Below the pieces are notes generated by a model. The model did not search any database, had not been told where the DNA came from, and saw nothing but the letters and a program-made list of their open reading frames with translations. A stretch of 64,000 bases of DNA from Hyparrhenia diplandra (lineage: Eukaryota > Streptophyta > Magnoliopsida > Poales > Poaceae). The translations under genes and the position numbers were made by a program. Location: NCBI GenBank assembly GCA_015847255.1, contig JADLZK010013168.1, positions 124,001 to 188,000 on the forward strand, written 5' to 3'. This document shows positions 34,331 to 47,588 of this stretch, piece after piece (positions within the stretch are counted from its first letter, which is position 1; each line of letters begins with the position of its first letter).

Positions 34331-36340
34331 AAAAATCCTCGTGGCAGTGCCGTGTCGCTGCGGGCACGCAACGGGATCGGCGACGTTGGCGAGGACGGGC
34401 TATAGCTGATGAGGCGCGCATGCATAATTGGGCTCGGTGGACGGCTGGCCGGACGGGTGTTGGCGACGCCCGCCGAGGGTGGCGCTGGTAGATCTCTGCA
34501 GCAGCACGTGGACGGCCATGTGCTCGGCGCCCCTCCCCCCGGCTCCCGCGCCCCCCGCCACGCACTCGTCGCTCCTCGGCGTCCACCCGTTCCTCCCCGC
34601 GCCCGCCCGCGCAAGAGGACAAGACAAGCTGGGTTCCCTCTCCTGCTCACGCGCCCCGCCTCACACACCACATCCTTCTGTTTCGTCTTTCCCAGTTTCC
34701 CGCTCGCATCGCATCAGGACCGCACGCAGCTTCGCATCAGGCCGTCCGGTGAACTGAAGCAACGGTAAAAAAGCGCGAGACAGCTAGCTGATGCCGGAGC
34801 CCGGACCGCTCGTCCGCTGCCACAGTGCCTTTGCGTGGCTCAAAACGGCACCTGGTTGACGTTGATTTGGGAGTGGGCGGTAATCGCTTTTTGGATCATT
34901 GATCTACTCCTACTACACCTACACGGGGGAGGCACTCGCTGGCTGTGATTAAAGAACCAAAGGTGATCTCGTGCTCAACGGAAAAGCCTACCGCCGATCT
35001 GATCAGCTCAACTGGCCCGGATTCCTTACCTAACGGAGGGAGCGACCAGTCCTGTGACAGGCCCTTTTCTTGTCCGGTTCCTTTTACAAATAATATAATC
35101 TGCTGCTCCGTCTATGGCCAAGCGAGCCTCGCTCGCTCCGTTCGAGAGAAAATGCGTGCCTTTTCCTCTTTTCGCACCAAGCATGTCTGCGTGACACTTG
35201 TATTTTAGTTTCAGACTCTGGAACAGCGTCCTTGTGTTCTCGTCGTCAACTGAGTACTGACTTCCTCCTCACCATGACACTGCATTTTTTTCTTCTTCAG
35301 GCACCGATTGGAAGACGAACACTGCAAATCTTCTTTCCTAGAGCTAACTTCTCTTCAGCATTATCAAAAAAGTTGCTAGCTTTCGCTAGGATGTATTTTC
35401 AGTGGCCAGTTGTTAGTTGGGTTAAAAATTAGCTCAAATTAGCAAAGGTTAAATTGGCTAACAACTAGTTGAATGCTTAGCTAAAATTTAATCCACAAAG
35501 TGCCATTGTTGACGACCTTCCCAAGGAATGGCATAGCGATCGTGAGGTATTAATTTGGCATGTGTTCTGTAATGTGCATAGCCATGAAATTGATATTAAA
35601 GTGCTTCCAAATATGAATCCTCAGTGGATCAATCTATGATATAAATATAATACACATTATCAAGTTTATTTAAATCCTGAAAATAGGAGGGTGTACTTAT
35701 ATGACAATGGTACTTGGCCAGCAGTTTGTTGCTACAAAATCCTAAAAAGCACCTCGGAAATCCGATTATATATATATAAAGTTTTTATTATTAAAATCGC
35801 ATGAAAACACCGCAGGATAGAAAACCTAGAACGGAATGGGACAGATTTGACTGGTCAACGCCTCATCACAAACAGTTCGGCAGCAGCAAACCACAAGAAC
35901 AAAAAAATTAACGCCCAAAATTAACTCACCTGCGTACAGTGCACCCTAGCGTAGTGGTCCCCACGTATATTATATACTAATCCTAATCACCGTACTAGTA
36001 CCTTTTTTTCACCGACACCCGTGGTAAATCCCTGCGCCGATCGGGACCGTCCGATCACCCGACCAGTCGCATCCAGCGGCCCCGCCCTCAACGCATCCAG
36101 CGGCTTTAAGATGCCACGTGTTTAACCATTCGTCGCTTTTTATATAAACATCATCCATTTTGATGTGACTTAGTTTATTATTAGAGATATTTTAATAATA
36201 ATTTATTTATTTCCTAAATTGTATAAATAATTTGAATAGGAGCGGCGGCCAAAACAATTAATGCGGTTGCCACGTAATTATTATTTGTAACAATAATTCG
36301 GTTGCCCCGTGGTGTAGCAGCAGCAGTACTGCCTCCACTC
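34331..36340. other. Intergenic and promoter region before MAP65
   Basis: From 34331 to about 34760 the DNA is GC-rich with no recognised protein. From 34760 to 36100 it is mixed and shows fragments of MITE-like AT-rich DNA near 35400-35500. A G-box core CCACGTG lies at about 36114. No gene is seen. Confidence 0.4.
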
Positions 36341-37347
36341 CAGTCCAGTCCCAGCTCAGAGCTCTCTCAGCGGTGGCTGGCGGCCGGCGACCGGCGACCG
36401 GCGACCTCGTGCGGCATTGAGTCCCCTGGAGTGGAGCGCTGAACCACGCTGCGCGCCTGCATTCACCGCTCCGCGCGGGTTCCTTCGTCTTCTCCGCGTG
36501 ATCTGGTAAGAGCGTCCGGCTGCTTCCTCTCTCTCTCTGTTTCCCGTAGCAGAATTCGTGGTGGTGTCGGAGGTGGATGCTATGGGGGGCGTCGCTGGGT
36601 GCTATGGGGGCGTCGCTGGAGGATGGGATCTGGCTGCCTGGGCACTAATGCGGTGGTACGGCTCCGGATGGTGTGGGTTTTAGTCGGTTTTGCTGGGCAG
36701 TGGGAGGTGGGTTTGATACCTGACTAGGGGATCTGCTTCCGATTGGGTTCTGGATTAAGGATTTGATCCGGTAGAGGAAAGGTGATAGCGACATGTTCAG
36801 ATCGCGTCCATTTGGGCGCTCTCTTGCTTGGTCAAATGTGGTCAAACACTTCAGTTTTGCGAGTTCACTTAGGTTTTGTGTGGGATTTTGGGGCTTTTTA
36901 CCAGAGTTGTTTGCTGGGGTTTAGCTGAAATCCTAGATGCGTAACCACACTAAACTTTAGGTCTCTTATCATTATTTAATGCCGCCAATGATTGGGGATT
37001 ATAGTTTTAGTTGGATCAGTATCTGTGTGTTTGGTGTCAGTAGGGTCATTGGCCGTGTTTGATTGAATTTGTAGGGTCATTAGCCGTGTTTGATTGTATT
37101 TGTGCTGCTAATTTGGGGATGGGTTATTTAGGCATAGGGAGCATGAATGCCAGTCTCATTGTCTTGCTCCCTGTACGTGGTGGATTTAATGCCTACTTTA
37201 GACCAATATGATTATTGCGTCACTTTTGTTTGGCAAAAGCTTGGAATCAAGTTTGGAAGTGCATTTTTTTTTTCTTCTAGTAGTACTGATTGGTTAGCTA
37301 TAATTTCAGAAGTAATGTTCCTTCCTTACAGGTTGCTCTGGTCAGTG
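36341..37347 (+). promoter_or_regulatory. 5' UTR and leader intron of MAP65
   Basis: A GC-rich leader ends at a GTAAGA donor (36506); the intron runs to the acceptor TTACAG at 37331. The leader contains three tandem CCGGCGA units (about 36384-36405) and a CT repeat lies just inside the intron. Leader introns are common in grass cytoskeletal genes and can raise expression (known of the class, not shown here). Confidence 0.6.
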
Positions 37348-40300
37348 ATGGCGGTGACATTACATGCGGATCCTTGCTTCAAAAATTGCAGGTATGTTTG
37401 TGTTTTGTTGTCCACTATATGCTTTTTTGCTTGATACAGTGTGGCTGATGATGGCTTGCTTCTACTTCTACTGTAGTTCATATGGGATGAGGTTGGCGAG
37501 AGTGAGGAGGACCGTGACAAGGTCCTTTATCAGCTGGATCAGGAATGCCTTGATGTTTACAAGAGGAAAGTTGACCAAGCAACTAACTCTAGGGATCTCC
37601 TGATCCAGGCGCTGGATGACTCAAAGATAGAACTTGCTAGGCTTCTTTTTCTGCTCTTGGGGAAAAGGCTATTGCAAGAACCGTAAGTGATTATATGCCC
37701 ATGCTAGGAAAATTCATAGCCTCATTTCTTTCTTCCATAACTCTGACCCCTAAAGCATGCTTCACAAGAGCAGTTAACGAATACCAGTATATCTATATGC
37801 ATGATTTAGTGTGAGCATGTTACACCTACATAGTGGAACTAACTGCCTTCTTATATAGCCCTATTGTACTTATAGATTTTGTCATCACATTGCATGCTTC
37901 TTCTTTGGTGTTTGGTGTCTACTTATGAAACTAGCTGCATTGCATTCTTTGCTACTGAATGCCTTGTGCAGCAGATTTAATGTTTGCTCAGAATTCATAT
38001 GAAGCCTTACTCCATGTGTTTAGATTTGAATCTATTTGCCTTACTGCTGGGCATACAATTGAGAATATTCAATCCATGCAGCCTGAGAAGACAACAGGAA
38101 CAATCAAGCAGCAGCTAGCTGCTATTGCGTAACACTTTCGAGCAGTTGACTAAACAGAAAAATGAAAGAAAAAAAGAGTTTGTTAATGTACAATCACAAA
38201 TTGATCAAATATGTGGTGAAATCGCTGGCACTATAGAGGTGGGTGAGCAGGTGACAACACCCCAAGTCAATGAGGATGATTTGACACTTGAGAGGCTTGA
38301 AGATTTTTCGATCTCAGCTCCAGGAGCTTGAGAAAGAGAAGGTACTTTTTCTATCTTTTGCCTTTTTATTGGTTATGGCGTTATCACACTTCATACTTGG
38401 CCATTACTTTAGTATTGGTTTCTTATTCATGAAAATAATTTGGTTTGCAGAGTAATAGGTTGGAGAAGGTTCTTGAGTATGTAAGCATGGTACATGATCT
38501 TTGTACCGTCTTGGGGATGGATTTTCTCAGCACAGTGACTGAAGTTCATCCCAGTTTAGATGACTCTGTTGGCGACAACTGTAAGAGCATTAGTAATGAT
38601 ACGTTGTCAAAACTTGACAAGGCGGTAGCTACACTTAATGAAGATAAGAAATTTGCGTCTAAGCAAGGTAAAACACATTTCCTAGTCTGTAAATGTGAAT
38701 TGCACTCTGCTTACTACGTACCACGATCTCACCATTGGCTTTCTTACAATCACAGCTTCAAGAACTCGCTGGTCAGCTCTACGATCTTTGGGATCTCATG
38801 GATGCTCCCAAGGAAGAAAGGCGCATGTTTGATCATGTTACCTGCAACAGATCAGCATCTGTGGATGAAGTCACAGCACCTGGATCTCTTGCTCTAGATT
38901 TAATTGAACAAGTGGGTCTTAGTAATAATTTTTCGGTTCCATCACCTGATATGAACTATTCCTTTGCCCTGCTTGACATTTACTTCTCCATTTATTCAGG
39001 CTGAGGTTGAGGTTCAAAGGTTAGACCAGCTGAAATACAGCAAGATGAAAGAAATAGCTTTCAAGAAGCAAACTGAGCTGGAAGATATCTATGCTGGTGC
39101 TCATATAGTGATAGACACAGCTGCAGCTCATGAGAAAATATTGGCACTGATTGAGGCAGGTAATATAGAACCATCAGAACTAATTGCAGATATGGATGCC
39201 CAGATAGCAAAAGCAAAGGAAGAAGCATTGAGTAGAAAAGACATCCTTGATAAAGTAGAAAGATGGATGTCTGCGTGTGAAGAAGAGAGCTGGCTTGAAG
39301 ATTATAACCGGGTATGGCAATTGATTGGTTCGGCAAGTCAAATTACTGCTGCATGTACTGTGATCATTTATGCGATAATACCAAAGCTGTGCTGGCTGTG
39401 GCTTTTAACCACAAAATTAAAATACCTTCTGCAGGATGACAACAGGTATAACTCTAGCCGAGGTGCTCACCTGAATCTGAAGCGTGCAGAAAAAGCTCGT
39501 ATTCTTGTTAACAAGATTCCAGGTATCAGTTAAAATTATAACATGAATGCCCTTTACTTTGGCTGTGAAGAAGTTTGTGCCTTGCAAAATTTATGTTATG
39601 TAAATGTAAAATGGATTTATATCTTGATCCTATGGAGATTATGCTTTATGTTTCATTGATTGCTGATGTAATGTCTTCTTTCATCCTAGCACTTGTTGAA
39701 ACTCTGGTGGCAAAGACCAGGGCATGGGAGGAGAACCGTGGTCTGTCCTTTATGTATGATGGTGTACCTCTTCTAGCTATGTTGGATGAGTATGTTATGC
39801 TCAGGCAGGAAAGGGAAGAAGAGAAGAAAAGAATCTTGGGTTAGTTTCATATGCTCTTTAAATCTAAAAGCTATTATCACCTGGATTCCAATTCATTTAT
39901 TGTCCATTAAGTTCCGTTTGGACCTATGCTAGAGTCTGGTCATTTTTTGGTTACTGATATTTGGTACTATATAACTGTATTTTCCATTTTGCATTTGACT
40001 TCAACAATTTGGCATTTTGCTATTCTGTTAATTCAATTCGTTTTGGATGATGGTTGCTGTGGAAACGTTGACAGAATGCTCTGATTGTTTTCAATTTGAA
40101 GTATCTGATTTTCGCCCCTTCTTTTGGGGAACAATGAACATGAACTAATTTAGCACTCCTTTTTGTCTCTGTCTGGACATCTCAGGAACAAAAGCGCTAC
40201 ATTGAGCAGCAACTGAACACTGATCATGAAGGGCCATTCGGATCGTGAGTGAGTCAAATCGGCCTGCTAGTTGAAGAAGGCCATTGGCCCCAAAGTTGAG

Positions 40301-40541
40301 CGGCAGCGTCTCAAGCGGCACTCCTCCAAACAGAAGGCTCTCAATCAGTGGCCAACAGAATGGTGGTGGCCATGGCGTCAGGTCTGGAGGAAGGATGGCA
40401 AGAAAGACACGGCGAAGACAGCATCTCCTGGGAACAATACAGCTGCAGCTGCAGCTGCGCCTAATGAGTGCGGCAGCGACAGCCAAAGAAGACGTGGTGT
40501 CCCAAATTTCTGTCAGCGATCCCATTCCAAGCACACCATGA
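37348..40541 (+). CDS. MAP65/PRC1/ASE1-family microtubule-bundling protein
   Basis: Inferred coding exons: 37348-37391, 37477-37682, 38082-38341, 38451-38667, 38756-38911, 39000-39311, 39435-39522, 39690-39839 and 40186-40541. The product (about 580 residues) dimerises and cross-links antiparallel microtubules, for instance in the phragmoplast and cortical array. Diagnostic text: WDEVGESEEDRDKVLYQLDQ, YKRKVDQATNSRDLLIQALD, SMVHDLCTVLGMDFLSTVTE, and the conserved microtubule-binding core RKDILDKVERWMSACEEESW, SSRGAHLNLKRAEKARILVN, RAWEENRG and YDGVPLLAMLDEY. The basic C-terminal tail ends SVSDPIPSTP. Frame breaks: between MAVT and TCGS in the first exon; T5 at 37646-37650; near 38130; T5 at 38304-38308; TTT at 38652-38654; and several after 40240. 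The choice of ATG at 37348 rests on the MAVT start shared with Arabidopsis MAP65-1. Confidence 0.88.
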
Positions 40542-41852
40542 TCTTTAACCTAGCATCGTATATTAGATATAAGCGACTCTTTTTCTGATGTTCTATTGTT
40601 TTGTGGTAATATATTGTAATGCCTTCGTAGAGTAATTATGATGCCCATCCTTCAGCTTCTTTGGCACTTGTGTAATTCTTGTTTTTAGTTCCATGCGGCG
40701 ACTTGTAAGACGGTGTAGTATAGTCTTACTGAGATGTATTGCCATTAATCAGTGTGCTGGACGTATAAGCTGTTGAAACGTTTTTGGTGAGCCCGTCCTT
40801 GATTTTTGCACCTCTATGAGCGTAGCGTACTGCCAATATTCTCTGGAAACTGGATTGCGCATTTCATTTCTGTAGGTAGACTTAAGTGATTGCTTCTACA
40901 GAGCTGCTATACTAGTAACATTTGAAGTCTTGCTAGCTTTGCTAGCTGTGATGTCTTTGAGCTGAGTTTCTCGTGATTGCCTTTGGCGTGTCTCTTCATG
41001 CATGATCGTGGTGAGCCTCACCTCACCTCGTGCTGGTGAAGAGCATTCTACCATTCGAATAATTAAACGTTTCACAAGTATTGAACTAAATTTCTTGTTA
41101 TTACAACCAAAAATTTCCACGGGTTCGGAACCATTTAATCCATAATCATGAGCAAATGCATAAATATATTCCTGAAAGAGAAGTGGTGTCTTCCTTATAG
41201 GTGGAAGACTAATCTAATTTAGACATCCATGGATTTTTGACAAATGACCTAGAAATTCAAATTTTGGTGGGGGACTATCTCTTTCTAGTTTTTATTTTTT
41301 GAACTAGAGGGTATCCATTAAACGTCAGTGGACATCCAACTTCCATTTATTCCTCGACAACAACCTTAGTGTCTTGGTCATCCAAGCAGCAGCAGCAGAA
41401 CATGGTGTTGGAAAGCATTTAGTTTGATTTGTTGAGTGACACCTAGTAGAGTAATGCTTTTATGAGTTGTAGCTAAATTTGGATCCACATGACGATGGTG
41501 ATGAGAAATCTGCTAGGAGATGGTAGAGACAGAGATCATGCCATCCATGGAGAGAAGAAGATGAAAAAACGAGCTCGAAGGCAAAGATATATACTAGAGG
41601 TCTACATTCCTCCAGTTGAGATAAAATAGAATGCATGGTCAGGAACACATATAAGCCGTGCTATTAAGATGGAAATTTTAAGACAATAGGGTTATCTAGT
41701 GCCACTAGATTCTTTACATATGCATTGGACCTAACGACGTCACGCATGCATTCTCTGTCAAAACTTGGATCTATTATGAGCCTTGCTCTAAGTTTGATTA
41801 AACTTTAGCTATTTTAACCGTCACGCATCCCATAGTTATATTCTTTTATTTA
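40542..41852. other. Intergenic region after MAP65
   Basis: It includes the 3' UTR of MAP65 (to roughly 40780). The remainder is AT-rich with no recognised gene on either strand. Confidence 0.45.
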
Positions 41853-42096
41853 CACCTCCGTCCACAAATAAGTGCACTTTTTTAACTTTTATCGAAACTT
41901 TGTTTGAATTCGTTTTATTTTAAAAAATTAATAAATATAACTTATTTTTTGTCATAACATAAAAAATATCTCTAATGATAAATTAAGTCATAACAAAAAT
42001 AAGTAATATTTATTAAATTTTTTTAAATAAAACGCAATAATCAAATAAAATGATGAAAATTCAAATAAGTGCGTTTATTTATGGACGGAGGGAAAG
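41853..42096. mobile_element. Stowaway-type MITE
   Basis: Ends CACCTCCGTCCACAAATAAG and TATTTATGGACGGAGGGAAAG are inverted, with TA at 41851-41852 and 42097-42098. Length 244 bp, AT-rich hairpin interior. It lies 550 bp upstream of the IBR5 start. Confidence 0.85.
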
Positions 42097-42098
42097 TA

Positions 42099-42604
42099 AG
42101 TTTTAAGGACGAAGTTAGTACTTCTAAGCCACGTTGTGGTTGCTCTCAAGGTCCGCAGTTTTTTTTTTTTTTTTTTGAGCAAACTCAAGGTCCACAGCTG
42201 CACACAACCAAACAGTCCCTGCACGGTGCACGCCAAGCTCCACGGGCCCACGGCCCTATCTACTTCGTGTAATCATGCCCGTCGCCCGTGACCCCGTCCC
42301 CTGCCAATGATTCGGATTTCTCTACGGGCACCGTGCTTTGACCCGTCTCTTGCGTCTGCGTGCGTCACGTCTCCCTCGTCGCGTCACTCCAGCGCCGTCC
42401 CCCTGACCTGACCCAACCGATCCGATCCGTCTCAGCTCCATTAAAAAAAAAGAAAATCTCTCGCTCTCTCGCTCTCCTTCCTATTCAGGAAAAGGAGAAG
42501 GCACCACCTGACCTCCATCGATCTTCCCTCCTCCATTCACTCCTCCGTGCGTGCGAGCTCCCGATTCGATCGACCTGCGTTTCGCAATCCTCCTTTGATT
42601 CGAT

Positions 42605-42635
<31 letters not shown>

Positions 42636-42643
42636 AGAGAGAG
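42099..42643 (+). promoter_or_regulatory. Promoter and 5' UTR of IBR5, with CGG repeat
   Basis: A T-run at 42160-42176 is followed by GC-rich promoter DNA and CT-rich leader (TCTCTCGCTCTCTCGCTCTC at about 42457). A CGG/GGC repeat of about ten units (42605-42634) ends only nine bases before the ATG at 42644. Confidence 0.6.
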
Positions 42644-45600
42644 ATGAGGAAGCGTGAGCGAGAGAACCCGTGCGGGATCTGCGGGCACTACCACAAGTAC
42701 GAGGAGGGGAGGTGTGCGGCGTCTGCGGCCACCGCCCACCTGTAGCGTCGCCAGCGGGGCGAGGCAGCAGGACTCGGCGTTCCCGTCCGAGATCCTCAAG
42801 GAGTTCCTCTTCCTCGGCAGCTACGACAACGCCTCCCGCTCGGAGCTGCTCAAGACCATCGGCGTCTCGCACATCCTCAATGTATGCTTATTCATTCACA
42901 GCGCGCCTTACCCTTTACCTGCATGGATGGATAGCCTTCCTTTTGTTTTCTTGTGAATGGGCTGATCCGGTGAGGACTGATTATGCTAGGGTTTGGGGTT
43001 GAGTTGAATTGAATGCTACCCCTTGTTCGTTGCTTGTTTTGGTAAGCACATCAATGAAAGAGGTTAATTAGTATGCATGTGCAGAAATAGAAAGTTACCT
43101 GGTTTCTTGTGAATAGGCTGAAGCTTAGTGTTCGGCTATGTTTAACTAGTCAAGGTGCCATCTGAATGTCCAGTGGGTTAGGGATACGAAATAAAATGGA
43201 ATAGAGGGTTTTTCATGGTAGGATTATGTGGTGAAGATGTTGAATTGCATGCTCAGAAAATGGTTCTATTGGAAAATAGCAAACATGGTGATAGTAATAG
43301 TATGGGCTGCATTTTGTGTTACTACTTATTGGGTTGTTATTTTTTTTTTTGTACTGATAGTAAAGGCTGATGTTATGAGTGACAAAATATTGAAATCAAA
43401 TGCAAGCATCGGAAACATTTAATTTTTGGATGAATGCCTGGATGACTTGGTACATCCTCCGTTGCTTGAGGTTGTGAGTCTTTGCATTGGAGCTTTTCAA
43501 GCATTTATGGAACTAGCATTGTCCTTAGGGAACTGTTCCATTCTTCCTTTTTACATGTTACTGGTTTCCCACTGCAGGGGAATCTTCAGGTATTGTGGCA
43601 GTGATACCTCTGAATCACTTTCATAGTCTCATCATGTGCACATGCTTGTTTAAAGAATTGCCACTTGGCCATAGAGAAGTTCGAGATGACCCTAATTAAT
43701 ACAAGTCAGAAAATAGTGGAAATTAAGGCTGCACCTGGTAGAGCATTTCCTGTGGTCTATCGATGGTGGTTAACATATTTTTAGCAGTTACAATGTGGAA
43801 CTGATTACCACAACATAGATAATGAGTCTTTAATTATCTCACCACATTTGGATGCTTCCCCAATTAGTGATCCTTTCATTCTTTACTGTCTTTGATTGCA
43901 ATCAAGCTTTGATTGGAGGAAGCCTAAGCTGGTGTTATTTATACTGTTAATCTGCGACTTATCCATTTCATCTACTTAAGTAATGTTGCACTTTAAATTC
44001 TCAACTTCATTTCAGTATTTGAATATTTATCCCATCACAGGTACTATGTATACCATTCAGTATTGTTTACAGTAATGCCTAAACTAAAGAAGATTTTATT
44101 AAGTGGATCAGCAACAGTTGGTTACAGACCCTGGGTATTGCATTAAGATGAAGTTCTCATGCATGTGGGTGTTGAAAAACCCCTGAACTCTGTCCCAAAC
44201 CAATACATGGAAGATGGCATTGTGGTTGTAACTAACATTTCATCATCTATAATAGGTCTGATAGCATTACATTTTTAAAAAACCCAAGGGAGGTAAGACA
44301 GGTATTAAGATGGGATTTTTTTAACCCCAGCCTGAAATTAGATGAAGTTCCCATGTAAGTGGGACTGTGGACCATGGAGGCATACAGTGCTACTCAGACC
44401 ACCTAACCAACTCAGCTAGAGGCACTTTTTTGCAACTCAGCTAGAGGCGTTAACTTGCATTGAAGCAATAGTGAAGGGGCCTAACTTATTTTGTCAAAGT
44501 ACCTAGGAAAGTTTTAGGTGGATACCACCTCGGTGGTGGAATTGTGAAAGCCTCTTAAAAAACATGGAATCATGGAAGGCTATAAAAAACATAAAAGTAA
44601 AAAAACTTGGGCCATCCACGATGGGACTGTCCCAGAAGTTAGGATGCAAAACCATTTTAGAAAAATTCACACAAAAAGTGATCAATTTCAGTGCATGTGC
44701 ACTAGAGGACAAAATTCCTAGTGCATATGCACTTGAAATCTGACATTTTCTGTTTTTTTCCAAAACAAGTTTGCATCCCAACTTTTGCAACATGTCCCAT
44801 CTATGGGTATACTATAGATATTTGGAAAATTTTGACTTCGAAGTGACAAAATTATTCCCTTGATCATACATGATACCATTCACCAATTGATGGTTCTGAC
44901 AGTCTGTTACTCTGAAGTACCTGGAAAATATTCAGTGGAACTGTGAAAACCCCTCATAAAAACATACATGCAAGTTTAAAAATAAAACGAAACTGGCTCA
45001 TCCAAAGTGCATCCATATATGGAAATGTCACAGAAGTTAGGATGCCACTATGGATATGCCAAGTTTTGAATATTTGAAAACTTCTAAGTATGGTTTAGAC
45101 TTTTCATGATTCTACTGGGTTGTTTCTGTCAAATATTTTCTACAACGCATACCTCTACTCAACATTACATGGGCCTAGAGTCAAAAGTTATATTTGGAAG
45201 TAAGCTGATCTTCTGTCAGGGGAGCTTGCTGTTGCAAGTTACAGTGACAACTAGTCACACAGTAACCAGATAACCAATGTTCAATGGACCAATCTGGGAG
45301 GAAGTAGACAGCTTTATACTAAGAAGAAAATAGGCTCCAAAATTTGCCTTGATGAGGAATTAACCTTGTTGGTCTGGGCATACTGTGTGCATCCACATCC
45401 TCAACCGACTTGAGCTTCCTAGATTGCCTTCACTAATGCGTGTCTAGACATTTCATTTGAAACTTTTACATCATGCTTGTGTCTGAATGTGAAGTGGCAT
45501 TGATGTCTCTTTACTTGCAGACTGTACCTTTATGCCAAAACCTTTATCGAATTCATTCACTTATCACTGCCTTCAAGAGGACAAGACTCTGCAGTTTGAT

Positions 45601-47075
45601 GATGCAAACCACTTTTCTAGATGCAGCACACTATTCTCTTCTCTGTACCTTGTGATTGGAGGTTAACCATTTCCTCATTCCACTCCTAATTAAATGCTTT
45701 TTTGAACTTCAGAGCAATGTGAGAGGGAGAAAGCAGCGTCCTAGTCCATTGCATGTCAGGGAAAAGTAGGTGTGTATGGTACATATGTATATATTTTGTC
45801 ATCTGGGAACTATAATAATCTTTCATATTACTGGCACTAATTTGACTAATGTTATCAAAACTCTTTATCAGATCGGCAGCTTTTTGTAATAGCCTTCTTG
45901 ATGAAGTCGAGAGGTTGGAGATTGGCACAATCCTTTCAATGGGTGAAAAAAGCGGAGACCACAAGTGCAACTGTCTGATGGTAACTTCATGAATTGCACA
46001 TACCTTTGCTGTGAACTGTCATTTTTGTTCTCAGATACCTTGAAGAAAAATAGGAAGATTGATGCTCAAGTAGTCTATTATTACAAAAATAGTTATGATT
46101 AGCTACGTGGCGTATGAATTACACAATAAGATTGGGCCACCCCTTAACATTCCCACATGTATGCATATCAAAGCGAAATGATACATCATCATTCGTTGCA
46201 ACACATAATTTATTAGTGGTGAAGGCTGAAAAAATTTTAGGGCGGGCTGAAACAAAGGAGATGTTGATTTGTATGAAGATTAAATGGTGATTTTTTGTTT
46301 TTGCTACAGTAATTAACCTTGATTACGGATTTTAGGGGGTTGGGGGGGGGGGGGGTGTGCTAGAGCCCCACCCTAATGCTAGCTTCGTCCATTCTCATGT
46401 TAATTCTGTTGCTGCACTGGTTGACAACTGACATGTTTGAGAAAAAAAAAACTGACATGTGGAACCCAGTCCTGATCGAAAATGTCAATTTATGGTACTA
46501 CAGTAATAAAGAGCATGAAACTTATCATGCTAAGTGCAAAGTAAGGTGAAAATAGTTCATATTTAGTTTATTTATTTGTTAATGTATAGCGAGTAGTCCT
46601 TTGCCTTGAGTCTGCTACTGAGTTGAATTACTATCTGAAATGAGCTCAGTAGTTTAGCTACTACAAGTTCTCACACTTAAATTTGGACCTTATAGCCACA
46701 TAAATAATAGTGCATTTACCATGTGCTAACATTAGTGATGAACTTGCTTTCTGCAGCAGCACAGCAGCAGCTGATTGATTATGAAACAGAAACTTTTGGT
46801 TCTAATAATGTCAGCATACCAGCTCAACCTTTTGCTCCAGTGGATTCGTTCCCGTCTCTTGGATTTGGTTTTCCAAAACCAGCAGGTGATGACATCAAGT
46901 GCCTACGTTTAACCAGCAGGCTCCAGCATCTATCTTTGATCGTGTTACCCCAAACAGCTTCCCTAGTAATTTCACATTAGGAGCTGAAAGAACTAATGAG
47001 GCGAAACTTCCAGACGGCAACAATTTCAGTGTGATAAACTCATCTGGGAGTGATAGCATGATGGACAGCTCCTAG
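42644..47075 (+). CDS. IBR5: IBR5-type dual-specificity protein phosphatase
   Basis: Inferred exons: 42644-42881, 45521 to about 45618, 45713-45769, 45872-45980 and 46757-47075. The N-terminus MRKRERENPCGICGHYHKYE is diagnostic of plant IBR5. The catalytic P-loop H-C-M-S-G-K-S-R fits HCxxGxxR and lies across the 45713-45769 and 45872 exons. Flanking text is FPSEILKEFLFLGSYDNASR, then MKSRGWRLAQSFQWVKKRRP with one indel. The C-terminal tail is Ser/Asn-rich and ends MMDSS. In Arabidopsis IBR5 dephosphorylates MPK12 and modulates auxin and ABA responses. Frame breaks: GGGG 42706-42709, CC near 42738, AA 45550-45551, T4 45613-45616, one base near 45734, T5 45881-45885, A6 45946-45951 and AA 46897-46898. 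The exon 2 donor near 45618 is not a GT as read, perhaps another error. Confidence 0.88.
44613..44812. repeat. Long hairpin in IBR5 intron 1
   Basis: Imperfect inverted arms of about 90 bp pair around a short loop near 44710 (for example AGTGCATGTGCACTAG on the left against CTAGTGCATATGCACTTG on the right, and AAGTTAGGATGCAAA against TTTGCATCCCAACTT). A related direct copy of part of the left side recurs at about 44917-45045. It is probably a MITE; no TA or TTA borders were fixed. Confidence 0.6.
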
Positions 47076-47314
47076 GATGGTTCTGCCTTCATTGATACAC
47101 AAAACAAATGACTCAATTGCAGATTTAGTCTGGTTTCTCGGGATGTTTTTGATTTCTGAGAAAGAAATGCATTTTTGTAATAGGATGTCGCAAATATTTG
47201 CCAGTATTATTACAATTGTTGTTGTGCATTTTAGCAATCATGAGTGCTTTTATGGAACTTTTCTAGTGTAATTCACGTGAATAAATTACGCTGGATAGTT
47301 TGAATAAAAAGTTA

Positions 47315-47586
47315 CTCCCTCCGTACTAAAGTAAAAGATTTCGTTTTGGACAAGGTTTGGGTTAAAAATTGGGAATATAAATCATCAGTAACTTTGAACT
47401 TGTTGAGTTTGCAAATGTGAAAACTATATGAATAGATTTGTCTTGAAAGATGCTTTCATAAAAGTACATGTACTATCATTTTTTTATATAAATATTTTTA
47501 TAATAACAAAGAGATAAAAGATTAATTTTAGAGACAATGTCATTGCCTTAAATGACGTCGACGTCTTTTTATAAGTATGGAGGGAG
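47315..47586. mobile_element. Stowaway-type MITE
   Basis: Ends CTCCCTCCGTACTAAAG and TTATAAGTATGGAGGGAG are inverted, with TA at 47313-47314 and 47587-47588. Length 272 bp, 240 bp past the IBR5 stop. Confidence 0.9.
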
Positions 47587-47588
47587 TA

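Noticed and set aside
32963..34622. Long overlapping open frames on both strands in a GC-rich stretch
   Set aside because: They are Pro/Ala/Arg/Ser-rich, occur in nearly every frame, and most lie inside a transposon with clear ends; no family motif is visible.
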